From assembly GCA_000998135.1 (NCBI GenBank), contig LCCV01000007.1, forward strand, positions 1-48,368: a DNA stretch of 48,368 nt, given 5' to 3'. Below are positions 26,026 to 35,095 of this stretch, piece by piece. This DNA is from Parcubacteria group bacterium GW2011_GWA2_42_14. Its GTDB lineage: Bacteria > Patescibacteriota > Minisyncoccia > Sungbacterales > GWA2-42-14. The translations under genes were made by a program, and so were the position numbers. Below the pieces are notes generated by a model, which saw only the letters and a program-made list of their open reading frames with translations, did no database searches and was not told the DNA's origin. Every line of letters begins with the position of its first letter. Positions within the stretch are counted from its first letter, which is position 1.

Positions 26026-27099
26026 CTAGCGTCCAATGAGAGCGATAACCATGCCTATGATTGCGGTTACCACGCTTATAACCCAAAATCTCATTGTTAC
26101 TTTATAAGGAGGCCACCCAAGCGCTTCAAAATGATGATGAATCGGGGCAACAAGAAATATTTTACGGCCAAGCCATTTTTTAGAGGAAAATTGAATTATG
26201 ACTGAAGCTGTTTCCGCCACAAGCAAAAAAGCAATTATCGGCAAAACAATTATAGAATCGGTCAGAAAAGCAATAACCGTAATGGCGGTTGTTAAACCCA
26301 ACATTCCGGTTTCGCCCATATAAAAACGCGCCGGCGGGATATTGAACCAAAGAAACGCTAATAACGCCCCAAGAACTACGGCGGCAAAGGTCGCAATATC
26401 AATCTGATTCCTAAAAAAAGCGATACCGGCATATGACGCGAAAATAGACACAAAAACCCCTCCGGCAAGCCCGTCAATGCCGTCAATAACTCCTCCTGAA
26501 AAAACTCCAAGCATAGTTATGATAAAAAGCGGAATATACAAACCATTGATATAAAAATCCCCGAAACCCGGAATATAAATTGTCTGCCAGCCGAGCTTGA
26601 AATAAAACCAATAAGCGCCGGCAGAGGCAATAAGCAAAACAAAAAAAATTCTTCGTGATAAACCCATTCCCCCTCCGCGATATGAACCCTTCCCGTAAAT
26701 TTGAAACAGGTCGTCCAAAAGTCCGAGGATTGATCCGGCAATCATGGTTAAAAAAGGAAGCCATGTTTGATTTCTTGATAAAAAATTCAGTTTATCAAAA
26801 AGCGGAATGTCGGTTGTTTTTGATAACCAATAAAAAAACAGGGCGATAAGCGAAGGAATAACCCAGAATAAAAGCCCGCCGAGCCGAGGCACGCTCGTTT
26901 CCCCTTCTTTATGAAGCGACTGGTAAATCGGGGTTTTGGAGCCGTCGGCCGTTTCTTCCCTAACAGTTTTTCTCCACATTTTATATTTGTATAAAAAATA
27001 GGTAAGAAGCGGGGTCAATAAAATGGCCACCGCGAAACTTAGAGTTGAGAGTCCGAATACTTTTAAAACATTGAGAGTAAGTTCTGTATTAGAAAGCAT
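26026..27099 (-). CDS. mraY: Phospho-N-acetylmuramoyl-pentapeptide-transferase
   Basis: KTPIYQSLHKEGETSVPRLGGLLF, NGLYIPLFIITMLGVFSGGVIDGIDGLAGG, IHHHFEALGWPPYKVTMRFW. Confidence 0.95.
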   Translation of the reverse strand: MLSNTELTLNVLKVFGLSTLSFAVAILLTPLLTYFLYKYKMWRKTVREETADGSKTPIYQSLHKEGETSVPRLGGLLFWVIPSLIALFFYWLSKTTDIPLFDKLNFLSRNQTWLPFLTMIAGSILGLLDDLFQIYGKGSYRGGGMGLSRRIFFVLLIASAGAYWFYFKLGWQTIYIPGFGDFYINGLYIPLFIITMLGVFSGGVIDGIDGLAGGVFVSIFASYAGIAFFRNQIDIATFAAVVLGALLAFLWFNIPPARFYMGETGMLGLTTAITVIAFLTDSIIVLPIIAFLLVAETASVIIQFSSKKWLGRKIFLVAPIHHHFEALGWPPYKVTMRFWVISVVTAIIGMVIALIGR

Positions 27100-27115
27100 A
27101 GTCAGTTAATAAAAT

Positions 27116-27252
27116 TTTAAATCGAAATCCCAAACTTAAATAGCTTGTTAAGCAAGTTAAGTGAATTAAGTAAATTAAGCTTAACTGGCTTAACTCGCTT
27201 AATTCACTTAAAAAGCTGCAATTGAAATTTATTTAAAAATTAAAATTGAAAA
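27116..27252. repeat. Family A array A6 (dacA/mraY spacer)
   Basis: aatagcttgttaagcaagttaagtgaattaagtaaattaagcttaactggcttaactcgcttaattcacttaaaaagctgcaattg. Confidence 0.9.
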
Positions 27253-27254
27253 TT

Positions 27255-28172
27255 CTATAAGCCATAAACCAGTTTTGTCCATGCTATTAAAGTTTTTACG
27301 TCTTTAATCCTGTCATCAGAACGTAAAATAACAAATACTATCGGGTCGTTTTTAAGCACATTTACAACCAGGACGAGAGATTCTTTGGCGCCGTCGGTTG
27401 AACCGGTTTTTGTTCCGACAATATCGGTAATCTCGCTCAAAAGCCGATTAGTATTAACAAGATGGTATTTATTTCCGGATTTTGAAAAAATATCCGTTTC
27501 ATAAATCCTGGAAATATCCCAAATTCTGGAATAATTTTGTGTTATATATGACGCCAGTTTGACGAGGTCCGAAGCGGTTGAATAGTTGCCGATTGAATCA
27601 AGCCCGGCCGGATTGTCAAAACGGGTATTACTCATGCCGAGTTCCCCGGCTTTTTTATTCATCAATTCCGAAAAGGGCGCAAAATTCTCTTTTTCGCTTA
27701 CATATTCGGACGCGGTCCTGGCAATGTCGTTATAGGAATCTATAATCATCAATTTAAGAATATCTTCCGATTTTAAAAATTCTCCGGCCGGAAGAACGCT
27801 CATTTTTTCCCTTTTTTCTTCCGGTTTTTTGGCTGACTGAGAAATTTTAATTAAATCAAATAAATCGGCATGTTCAAGAAAAATAACGGCGGTCATAAGC
27901 TTGGTAATTGAAGCAACGGGCAAAAAAACATCCGGATTCTTTGAAAATAAAACCTGCCCATCGGCAATTCTGACAATCGCAACCGAGTCCGCGCTGATAT
28001 CCGGCTCAAGGCCGTTATCGACCATTGCGTATGAAACAATGACTGAGGCAACGTCTTTTGGCGCCGGAGAATTGATAAAAAAAGAAATAAAAACCAAGAG
28101 GGTTATCAGAACCGACAAAGCGAATATAGGTTTGTAAAAATCATTCTCCATACTTCCTGAAACATAAATCAT
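27255..28172 (-). CDS. D-alanyl-D-alanine carboxypeptidase (S11 family); true start may be the internal ATG near 28151
   Basis: PVASITKLMTAVIFLE (SxxK), SYNDIA (SxN), VGTKTGSTDGAKESLV (KTG). Confidence 0.92.
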   Translation of the reverse strand: MIYVSGSMENDFYKPIFALSVLITLLVFISFFINSPAPKDVASVIVSYAMVDNGLEPDISADSVAIVRIADGQVLFSKNPDVFLPVASITKLMTAVIFLEHADLFDLIKISQSAKKPEEKREKMSVLPAGEFLKSEDILKLMIIDSYNDIARTASEYVSEKENFAPFSELMNKKAGELGMSNTRFDNPAGLDSIGNYSTASDLVKLASYITQNYSRIWDISRIYETDIFSKSGNKYHLVNTNRLLSEITDIVGTKTGSTDGAKESLVLVVNVLKNDPIVFVILRSDDRIKDVKTLIAWTKLVYGL

Positions 28173-28190
28173 AAAACATGAATTATATTT
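28148..28190. repeat. Family B-type words
   Basis: ccatacttcctgaaacataaatcataaaacatgaattata. Confidence 0.6.
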
Positions 28191-28522
28191 TAATTCTTCT
28201 AATAATACCCCAAAGCATTGCGCCTATCTCATCAGCAAGTTTTGCTGCTGCATCAAATTCTTCTTTTGAGGGAAAAAATTAGAATATATTTAGATTCCTG
28301 AAGTGAACCGTAAGCTATCTCAAGAAAATTTTTATGAACTTTAATTCGGCCTCTGGCATATCCTTCAATATAATTAAGAATTACAGAAAGCGCCACCCTT
28401 CGTATCTGAGACGTCACGCCGTATATTTCATCTTTTGGAAACTTTTTAGTCAATCGATAAATCAAATGTATATATTCATCCATTTTTCTCTTTAATTGTT
28501 CGTGATATGTTTCAGATTTCAT
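28183..28522 (-). pseudogene. Four-helix bundle (23S rRNA IVS-type, S23) protein with apparent frameshift
   Basis: MDEYIHLIYRLTKKFPKDEIYGVTSQIRRVALSVILNYIEGYARG...EIAYGSLQESKYILIF; after a T6 run the alternate frame continues FPSKEEFDAAAKLADEIGAMLWGIIRRIKI*. Confidence 0.8.
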
Positions 28523-29061
28523 GTTGCATGATTCATATTGCCTTGAATTACTTCCTCTGTTTTATGTTGCAACTCTCGATATCCGGGCAGTTCGTCTACT
28601 GAAGTTACTCCAAGGTATTTAAGAAAATCAAAACTGATTTTATAAATATAAGAACGGGCGTCTTTCGGATTTTCAATCCGTTCAATCAGTCCGCGCAAAA
28701 GCAGGTTTCTTACGGTAAAAGAAGTATTAACGCCTCTTATAAATTCAATTTCCGAACGGGTAAGCGGGCCTTTGTAGGCGATAATCGTCAGGGTTTCCAA
28801 AGCCGCCTTGGTCAAATCCTCGGTAAATTCCGATTTAACGAGTTTTTCAATCAGTTCCGCGTTAGCCGGATTGGTGCCAAATTGAAACTCATCTTCTTTC
28901 CTAAGTATGTTCAATCCCCTATTTTCATAATCCGCGGAAAGTCCGCTTAAGGCGTCCGCGATTTTTTCTTCCGGTTCTTCCAAAACTTTCGCCAGTTTGG
29001 CCAAAGAAACCGGCCCGCCGGTTACAAAGAGAATTGATTCAATTTTTGATTTAAGATACAT
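28519..29061 (-). CDS. scpB: Segregation and condensation protein B
   Basis: KSKIESILFVTGGPVSLAKLAKVL, ALETLTIIAYKGPLTRSEIEFIRGVN. Confidence 0.94.
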   Translation of the reverse strand: MYLKSKIESILFVTGGPVSLAKLAKVLEEPEEKIADALSGLSADYENRGLNILRKEDEFQFGTNPANAELIEKLVKSEFTEDLTKAALETLTIIAYKGPLTRSEIEFIRGVNTSFTVRNLLLRGLIERIENPKDARSYIYKISFDFLKYLGVTSVDELPGYRELQHKTEEVIQGNMNHAT

Positions 29062-29128
29062 GAATCATAAATCATGAATCATGCTAACAAATTTATGTTA
29101 TATGTTACATGTTTCACGTTTCAACATA
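29059..29128. repeat. Family B array, scpA/scpB spacer
   Basis: catgaatcataaatcatgaatcatgctaac...tgttatatgttacatgtttcacgtttcaaca. Confidence 0.85.
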
Positions 29129-29129
29129 T

Positions 29130-29855
29130 TTATTCTTTTTTAATCTTAATTTCCCCGAACAATTTGTCCTGCTCCAGAGACAAAAATTTCTGCTTAGCCA
29201 TTTCAAGAATAGCAAGAAAACTTACTATAATCTCAATTTTATCCGCCGCCGTTTTAGTTATTTCGGAAAAGGTGCGTTCAATTTTCTCCTTTAAAAGGCC
29301 GCGCAAACTCCTTATTTTTTCTTCCAGAGTAATTATTTTCCTTATTTTTTCTTCCGCAAGTTTTTCAATTTTAGGAATAGCGTTTAAGACACCTTCAAAT
29401 ATTTTTTGCAAAAGGGATGGAGAAACTTTTTTCGGCGGATAAAAAACAGAAGGCATGCCGGCATAAAATTCTCTGGTGAAAATACGCGTTCCTGATTCGG
29501 CGATTTTTCTAAGCTCTTTGGATAATTCTTTCAAACGCTTGTATTCTTCAAGCCGCTTTTGCAATTCTTCAATAGAAACCTCCTCTTCCTCGGAAACCGC
29601 GAGTCCGGGCAGAAGCGAGCGGGATTTAATCAGAATTAATTGCGCGGCAACGACCAGAAATTCAGCCAACTCCTCCTTGTCTATATTTTCTAATGAATTT
29701 ACAAATTTTACATATTCTTCGGCTACATTTGCCAACGACACTTCATTGATATTGAGCTTTTCTTTTTCAATCAAATCCAACAAAAGGCCTAACGGCCCCT
29801 CAAATTCACCTTGTTTTACGGTATATACCACCTTGAAATATGAAACTTGAAACAT
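29130..29855 (-). CDS. scpA: Segregation and condensation protein A (ORF can extend to 29882)
   Basis: FEGPLGLLLDLIEKEKLNINEVSLANVAEEYVKFV, EFLVVAAQLILIKSRSLLP. Confidence 0.93.
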   Translation of the reverse strand: MFQVSYFKVVYTVKQGEFEGPLGLLLDLIEKEKLNINEVSLANVAEEYVKFVNSLENIDKEELAEFLVVAAQLILIKSRSLLPGLAVSEEEEVSIEELQKRLEEYKRLKELSKELRKIAESGTRIFTREFYAGMPSVFYPPKKVSPSLLQKIFEGVLNAIPKIEKLAEEKIRKIITLEEKIRSLRGLLKEKIERTFSEITKTAADKIEIIVSFLAILEMAKQKFLSLEQDKLFGEIKIKKE

Positions 29856-29928
29856 GTAACCTAAAGTACAAAATCGTTCCAATATAGCCGCGTTATATGT
29901 TACATGTTTTATGATTCATGAATAATGT
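29830..29928. repeat. Family B array, aspS/scpA spacer
   Basis: ttgaaatatgaaacttgaaacatgtaac...gttatatgttacatgttttatgattcatgaataatg. Confidence 0.85.
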
Positions 29929-31303
29929 TTATATGCGCTTCTTTCAACTGCTTGGGACTAACTTCCGACGGCGCGTCCATCATTAAATCTCTCGCGTCCC
30001 CAGTTTTTGGAAAAGCCATAACTTCACGAATTGACGGCTCATTTTGTAAAATCGCGACAAAACGGTCTATTCCCAAAGCAATTCCGCCGTGCGGAGGCGC
30101 TCCGTATTCAAATGCTTCCAGCATGTGCCCGAAACGGCCCTTAATTTCTTCTTCGGCAAGCCCGAGCACGCGGAATATTTTCTCCTGCAAATCCCTCCGA
30201 TGGATTCTTATGGAACCGCCGCCTATTTCATAACCGTTCAGCACCAAATCATACGCCTTGGCCATGACTTGTTCCGGATTTTTTTCAAGCAAACGCAAAT
30301 CACCGTCCTTGGGAGAAGTAAAAGGGTGATGCGAGGAAACCAGGCCTTTTTCTGTTTCGGAGTATTCAAACAACGGAAAATCAACTACCCATAAAAAAGC
30401 CAATTCTTGAAAATCGTTTTTATTTTCGCGGATATCCGGCTTGTCGGAATTATATTTTTCCACGGCCTCCTTTTGAGACATCACCGGAAAAGGCGTTTTT
30501 AATATTTTTTTTGCCGGAAACAATTCGCCGATACTTTTAATGACAATTTCTTCAATGATGCTCCGTATTGATTCTTCATCCAAAAAACTGATTTCAACGT
30601 CAAGCTGAGTGAATTCCGGCTGGCGGTCTTTTCTTTCGTCTTCATCGCGAAAGCATCTGGCAAACTGAAAATAGCGTTCAAAACCCGAAACCATCAATAA
30701 CTGTTTGAATTGCTGGGGGGACTGCGGAAGAACAAAAAATTTTCCCGGATGGAGCCGCGAAGGAACAATGAATTCCCGGGCGCCTTCCGGCGTTCCCTTG
30801 GTAAGGCTGGGAGTTTCAATTTCCACGAATCCGCGTTCCGAAAAAGCGTTTCTCATAAACAAGGCCATCTTATGCCTCATGCCTATATTTTTTTGCAGAC
30901 GGGCCCTTCGTAAATCCAGATAGCGGTATCTTAACCGGTTATCTTCGCCTATTTCATAGCCGTCAGAATTAAGCGCGAATGGAGGAGTTTTGGCTTCGTT
31001 TAAAATAACCAATTTTTCAACCAGCATTTCAATATTGCCGGTAGTAAGTTCCGGGTTTTCCACGCCCTTGGGTCTTTCGCCGATTTTTCCTTCAACCTCA
31101 ATAACCCATTCTCCCCTGAGAGTATTGGCAAGGCCGTAAAGTTCTTTATCTTTAGGAGTAAACACTAATTGCAAAATTCCGCTCCGGTCGCGAAGGTCAA
31201 TGAAAATAATTTTGCCGTGGTCACGCCGTGTGTCCACCCAACCGGAAACTTTAACAATCTTACCCGCCTTACTTATTGTATCAATGGTTAATATTCTTTC
31301 CAT
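29909..31303 (-). CDS. aspS: Aspartyl-tRNA synthetase, short form
   Basis: [54 protein letters not shown]-type motif, [34 protein letters not shown]. Confidence 0.95.
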   Translation of the reverse strand: [464 protein letters not shown]

Positions 31304-31368
31304 GAATCATGAATCATGAATCATGAATCATTTTAACAATGTTTCAGGTTTCATGTTTCAAGTTTTAT
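31301..31368. repeat. Family B array upstream of aspS
   Basis: catgaatcatgaatcatgaatcatgaatcattttaacaatgtttcaggtttcatgtttcaagtttta. Confidence 0.9.
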
Positions 31369-31370
31369 AA

Positions 31371-32981
31371 TTATGCAATAGGAAGTTCCACAAAAAAACT
31401 ACTCCCCTTTCCTACTCCTTCCGATTCAACATAAATCCGGCCTTCGTGGTCGTCAATTATTTTTTTGGCCACATAAAGGCCCAATCCGCTGCCTTCGGTG
31501 TATAATTTCCTGGTGCGCTCCGCCCTTACAAATTTGACAAATAAATGGCCTATATCCTCTTTATCAATACCGCGCCCTGAATCCTCCACAATCATCCCCA
31601 AATATTTCTTGCCGCCAACTTCCTTTTTATAAAACCTGATTTCCGCTCCCCCTTTATCAGTATAACGAATGGCGTTATCAATCAAATTCAAAATTATCTG
31701 GCGGATTTTATCGTAATCGGCAAAAATCGGCGGGATTGCGAAAGAGGGCTCGGTTATTATAATCCGCAAGTTTTTTTTCTCAATATTCAGCTCCTGTTCT
31801 CCAATAACCTCCTTGACCAAATACAATAAATTTATTTTTTTGAATTCGTAATTCATCCGGCCGGATTCAATCTGCGACAAATTAAGAAGGTCATCAATCA
31901 ATTTTATCAGATGTTCGGTTGAAACAAAAATTTTATGAAGAGCCTCAATTTGTCCGGCGGTTAAACGGCCGAAAGTACCTTCAAGCAGAATGGAAATGTA
32001 TCCTTTCACGGCCGTTAGGGGAGAACGCAATTGGTGCGAGGCGATGGAAATAAATTCCGACTTGGTTTCATCCAGCCGTTTTAATTCTTCGTTGGCATGG
32101 GACAGGCTGTTGCTAAGGCGCTCAAGCTCTTCTTTCTGTTCTACTTCCCCTACGACGCTTCGTATAAGAAAAATGCCTGAAAGAAGCGTAACGATAAAAA
32201 CAGAAATGTTGAATAATAATTCTTTAATGCTACTAAAGATAAAAACATTCACAAAAAGGAAAATCCACATGATGCTTGCAAATATTTCCGTTGCGATAAC
32301 CCGGATATTTAAAAGGTGATGGCGCATAATTCCGTATGTAAGAATTCCCGCCCAAATGGCAACGCCGATCGGCCCGGCCCAAAGAAGTTCAAACCGGTTG
32401 AACCACGGCATGATAATATTTGTTGACGCCGACAGGATTAAACCGATAAGCGTACCGGTAATTATAAAAACGAATTGTAATTTTTTGTTCCGGTCATCCT
32501 CAGCGCGAAACGCCCGTGCAAGCACGATAAAACCTAAAATGAAATATGACCCGAAATATAAATCAAAAAGCAGATGCCACGGTCCGTAGGCGAATCCCTT
32601 TACCAGACCAAATAAAAGAATCTTTTTAATAAGGAACGGTGTGAAAAAATAAAGATAGGCAAGGAAGGCCCAAGGAAGAGCCAGGAGCATGCTTGAAATG
32701 GTCTGCAGTTTTTTACCTGAAAACAAAAGGGCAAAACGCAAAAAAAGGAAGGCAATAAATCCTCCGGATATATATACTAACCGCCCCCAAAAATCCAAAA
32801 AAGGCCCGTTTTCGGCAAAATAAAAAAAGGTGAGAGAGAGGGCCCAAAACGCAATCGACCCGGCAAAGGCACTGAAGGCAATACGGTCCCTTGTCTTCCG
32901 GTAGGAGATAATGGAAAGCCACGCCACGATAAATACGACTGTGGCAAGAATAACAATACGATAGTCGTTCATACTATTCAT
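31371..32981 (-). CDS. Sensor histidine kinase with N-terminal multi-TM region (ORF can extend to 33026)
   Basis: Multi-TM N-terminus; SHQLRSPLTAVKGYISILLEG, NLIDNAIRYT, DSGRGIDKED, GSGLGLYVAKKIIDDHEG. Confidence 0.93.
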   Translation of the reverse strand: MNSMNDYRIVILATVVFIVAWLSIISYRKTRDRIAFSAFAGSIAFWALSLTFFYFAENGPFLDFWGRLVYISGGFIAFLFLRFALLFSGKKLQTISSMLLALPWAFLAYLYFFTPFLIKKILLFGLVKGFAYGPWHLLFDLYFGSYFILGFIVLARAFRAEDDRNKKLQFVFIITGTLIGLILSASTNIIMPWFNRFELLWAGPIGVAIWAGILTYGIMRHHLLNIRVIATEIFASIMWIFLFVNVFIFSSIKELLFNISVFIVTLLSGIFLIRSVVGEVEQKEELERLSNSLSHANEELKRLDETKSEFISIASHQLRSPLTAVKGYISILLEGTFGRLTAGQIEALHKIFVSTEHLIKLIDDLLNLSQIESGRMNYEFKKINLLYLVKEVIGEQELNIEKKNLRIIITEPSFAIPPIFADYDKIRQIILNLIDNAIRYTDKGGAEIRFYKKEVGGKKYLGMIVEDSGRGIDKEDIGHLFVKFVRAERTRKLYTEGSGLGLYVAKKIIDDHEGRIYVESEGVGKGSSFFVELPIA

Positions 32982-32987
32982 TATAAT

Positions 32988-33016
32988 ATAAAAAGGCGGA
33001 GTATCAAACCCGCCCT
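32988..33016 (-). terminator. Rho-independent terminator-like hairpin after the FabZ-like gene
   Basis: On minus strand agggcgggtttgatactccgcctttttat. Confidence 0.55.
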
Positions 33017-33022
33017 GTTTGT

Positions 33023-33616
33023 TCATTGTCTGAGGGCGGCAAGCAGAAGCTGTTTCGGAATAATTGCATATTCAAGCCCGCTTATTTTACCCGCAGGTAC
33101 GAAATGATCTCCGGCCACTATCCATGTTTGAGTATTCATAGTTGCCTTGATAACGCGCCGTCCTTTAACTGAAATTACTTCAGCATACGAAAGAGCGTTT
33201 ACAGGCGGCCGGGTATAGCGCAGGTCGGAAAAGCCCAGGAGCGACTCAACCGGTCCGGTTTTAATGACTTCGGCAACAACATTATTTCCGCCGTTTAAGA
33301 AGGCGGCGAGAAATCTGCCGGTAAGGGCAAGCGCCTTGGAAAAAAGAATAAGCGGCGTCATGAGTTCTTCAGGAATATGTCCGGCGCAATCCTCGCGCGT
33401 TATTTCAGAAAGCGAAACAATTGATTTGTTGCCGTTCTTATTGGTAAACACTGCCGCTTTCTTTAAGATTAAAAAAGGCGGCCGGTCCGGTAAAATCTCT
33501 TCAATTCCGCTTTGGTCAAATAAAATCAGGTCGTTATCAACTTTCAAAATTTCATTGAGCTCAACAAGCGACGGCGAAATCCCAAAAAAAAGAGAGATTT
33601 CCTCATGCTTTGCCAT
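33023..33616 (-). CDS. FabZ/FabA-like hotdog-fold protein
   Basis: IEEILPDRPPFLILKKAAVF resembles FabZ I..iLPhR.PFLLvD; hotdog-like length. Confidence 0.6.
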   Translation of the reverse strand: MAKHEEISLFFGISPSLVELNEILKVDNDLILFDQSGIEEILPDRPPFLILKKAAVFTNKNGNKSIVSLSEITREDCAGHIPEELMTPLILFSKALALTGRFLAAFLNGGNNVVAEVIKTGPVESLLGFSDLRYTRPPVNALSYAEVISVKGRRVIKATMNTQTWIVAGDHFVPAGKISGLEYAIIPKQLLLAALRQ

Positions 33617-33709
33617 GGACCACCTCCATGTTTTTGAGGAACCTATGCAAGCATATCATAAACTCTCTAAAAAATACAATACCTCAAGAGGAAAATGGGC
33701 AGGAAAAAA

Positions 33710-34678
33710 TTAAGTTGTTTGCTGTTTTCGCAAAGCCGACTCAATCATCAAATCAAGAAGTTCGGAAAAACCGATTCCCGCGGCTTTTGCCGATTCAGGC
33801 AACAAGCTGGTTGAAGTCATGCCCGGCAAGGTGTTTATTTCCAGGATATGAATTTTGCCGTTTGCAGATAAAATAATGTCTGTTCTAGACATTCCCCGGC
33901 AGCCAATAATGTTATGGGTGAGGCGGGCGGCATCCTGTATTTTTTTAATAAGGATTTCCGGTACGTTTCCGGGTGGTATGATATGTTTACTTCCCCCATC
34001 CGCGTATTTTGATTGATAATCGTAGAAAGTTCCTGCTTTTGTCAGAATCTCAACCGGGGGCAAGGGCAACAACGTTCCAGTTGCACCTTCTACCACTCCG
34101 CAGGTCATTTCCCTCCCGCGGATAAATTTCTGGACCAAAACGCTGTTGGAATACGAAAAAGCGGAATTTAACGCATTTCTAAGTCCGTTTTTTTTCTTAA
34201 CAATTGACACTCCGACGCTGGAACCGCGATTGGCCGGTTTAATAACCAGAGGGAATGAAAAACCGCCGGTGATTCTTAAAACCGCGCGGCTTTTGTCAGA
34301 CAACCAATCCTGTTTTTTTATTACGGCAAATTCCGGAACCACAAGGCCCGCCTGACGAAATAAAACAGCTTGTCTTAGCTTATCCATTCCCAAGGCGCTC
34401 GCCAAAACGCCGGAACCGGTATAAGGAAGACGGGATGATTCAAGCAATCCCTGCAGGATGCCGTCCTCGCCAAATTCACCATGCATGGCTATAAAAACAA
34501 CAGCGCCATTCATTCTTGCCCTAGGGAAAAACCAATTTCCTTTTCGGGGAACTATAATTGAATCTACTTCATATTTATTCCTATCCAAATGTTTTATAAC
34601 TTCTTTTCCGGTATTTAAAGAAACCCCGTGCTCAGACGAGGGTCCTCCCATAATAACTATCACGCGCCGCTTCTTCAT
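33710..34678 (-). CDS. ddl: D-alanine--D-alanine ligase
   Basis: GGPSSEHGVSLNTGKEV, AMHGEFGEDGILQGLLE, KPANRGSSVGVS, ILEINTLPGMTSTSLLPESAKAAGI. Confidence 0.95.
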   Translation of the reverse strand: MKKRRVIVIMGGPSSEHGVSLNTGKEVIKHLDRNKYEVDSIIVPRKGNWFFPRARMNGAVVFIAMHGEFGEDGILQGLLESSRLPYTGSGVLASALGMDKLRQAVLFRQAGLVVPEFAVIKKQDWLSDKSRAVLRITGGFSFPLVIKPANRGSSVGVSIVKKKNGLRNALNSAFSYSNSVLVQKFIRGREMTCGVVEGATGTLLPLPPVEILTKAGTFYDYQSKYADGGSKHIIPPGNVPEILIKKIQDAARLTHNIIGCRGMSRTDIILSANGKIHILEINTLPGMTSTSLLPESAKAAGIGFSELLDLMIESALRKQQTT

Positions 34679-34914
34679 TATTTTATTTGGAGTAATTCAA
34701 AAAGTTTCGGCTTGTCAAAACCGACTATGATTTTTCCGTCAATTTCAATAACCGGAACCCCAAGTTGTCCCGATTTCTGAACCATTTCATCGCGGGCTTT
34801 TTCATCAACCGCCACATTCAATTCTTTATATGCAACATTATTATCCTTAAAAAACTCCTTGGCCATTTTGCAGTAAACGCAACTTGGTGTTGTATATATA
34901 ATTATATTAGACAT
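34678..34914 (-). CDS. Glutaredoxin-like protein
   Basis: IIIYTTPSCVYCKMAKEFF, GVPVIEIDGKIIVGFD. Confidence 0.93.
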   Translation of the reverse strand: MSNIIIYTTPSCVYCKMAKEFFKDNNVAYKELNVAVDEKARDEMVQKSGQLGVPVIEIDGKIIVGFDKPKLFELLQIK

Positions 34915-34924
34915 ATTTATTCGA

Positions 34925-35095
34925 TAAATCCTAAATTCGAAATCCTAAATTCTAAACGTAAATAGCCTGTTAAGTAAGTTAAGTGAATTAAGTAAATTAA
35001 GCTTAACTCGCTTAAAAAGCTAAAATTGTAATTTGTTTAGGATTTTCCGCCAGAGGTGAATCCGCCTTCGGAGGAAAATATTAGGATTTAGGGTT
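34925..35095. repeat. Family A array A7 with outer heptamer arms and an inner ccgcc...ggcgg-type hairpin
   Basis: taaatcc taaattc gaaatcc taaattc...ttaagtgaattaagtaaattaagcttaactcgcttaa...ggattttccgccagaggtgaatccgccttcggaggaaaatattaggattta. Confidence 0.88.

Noticed and set aside
33023-33026. ATGA translational coupling of the FabZ-like gene and the sensor kinase
   Set aside because: A terminator-like hairpin with T-tract lies at 32988-33016 and the kinase has more natural starts downstream (about 32981 or 32972), so the overlap is probably an ORF-extension artefact.
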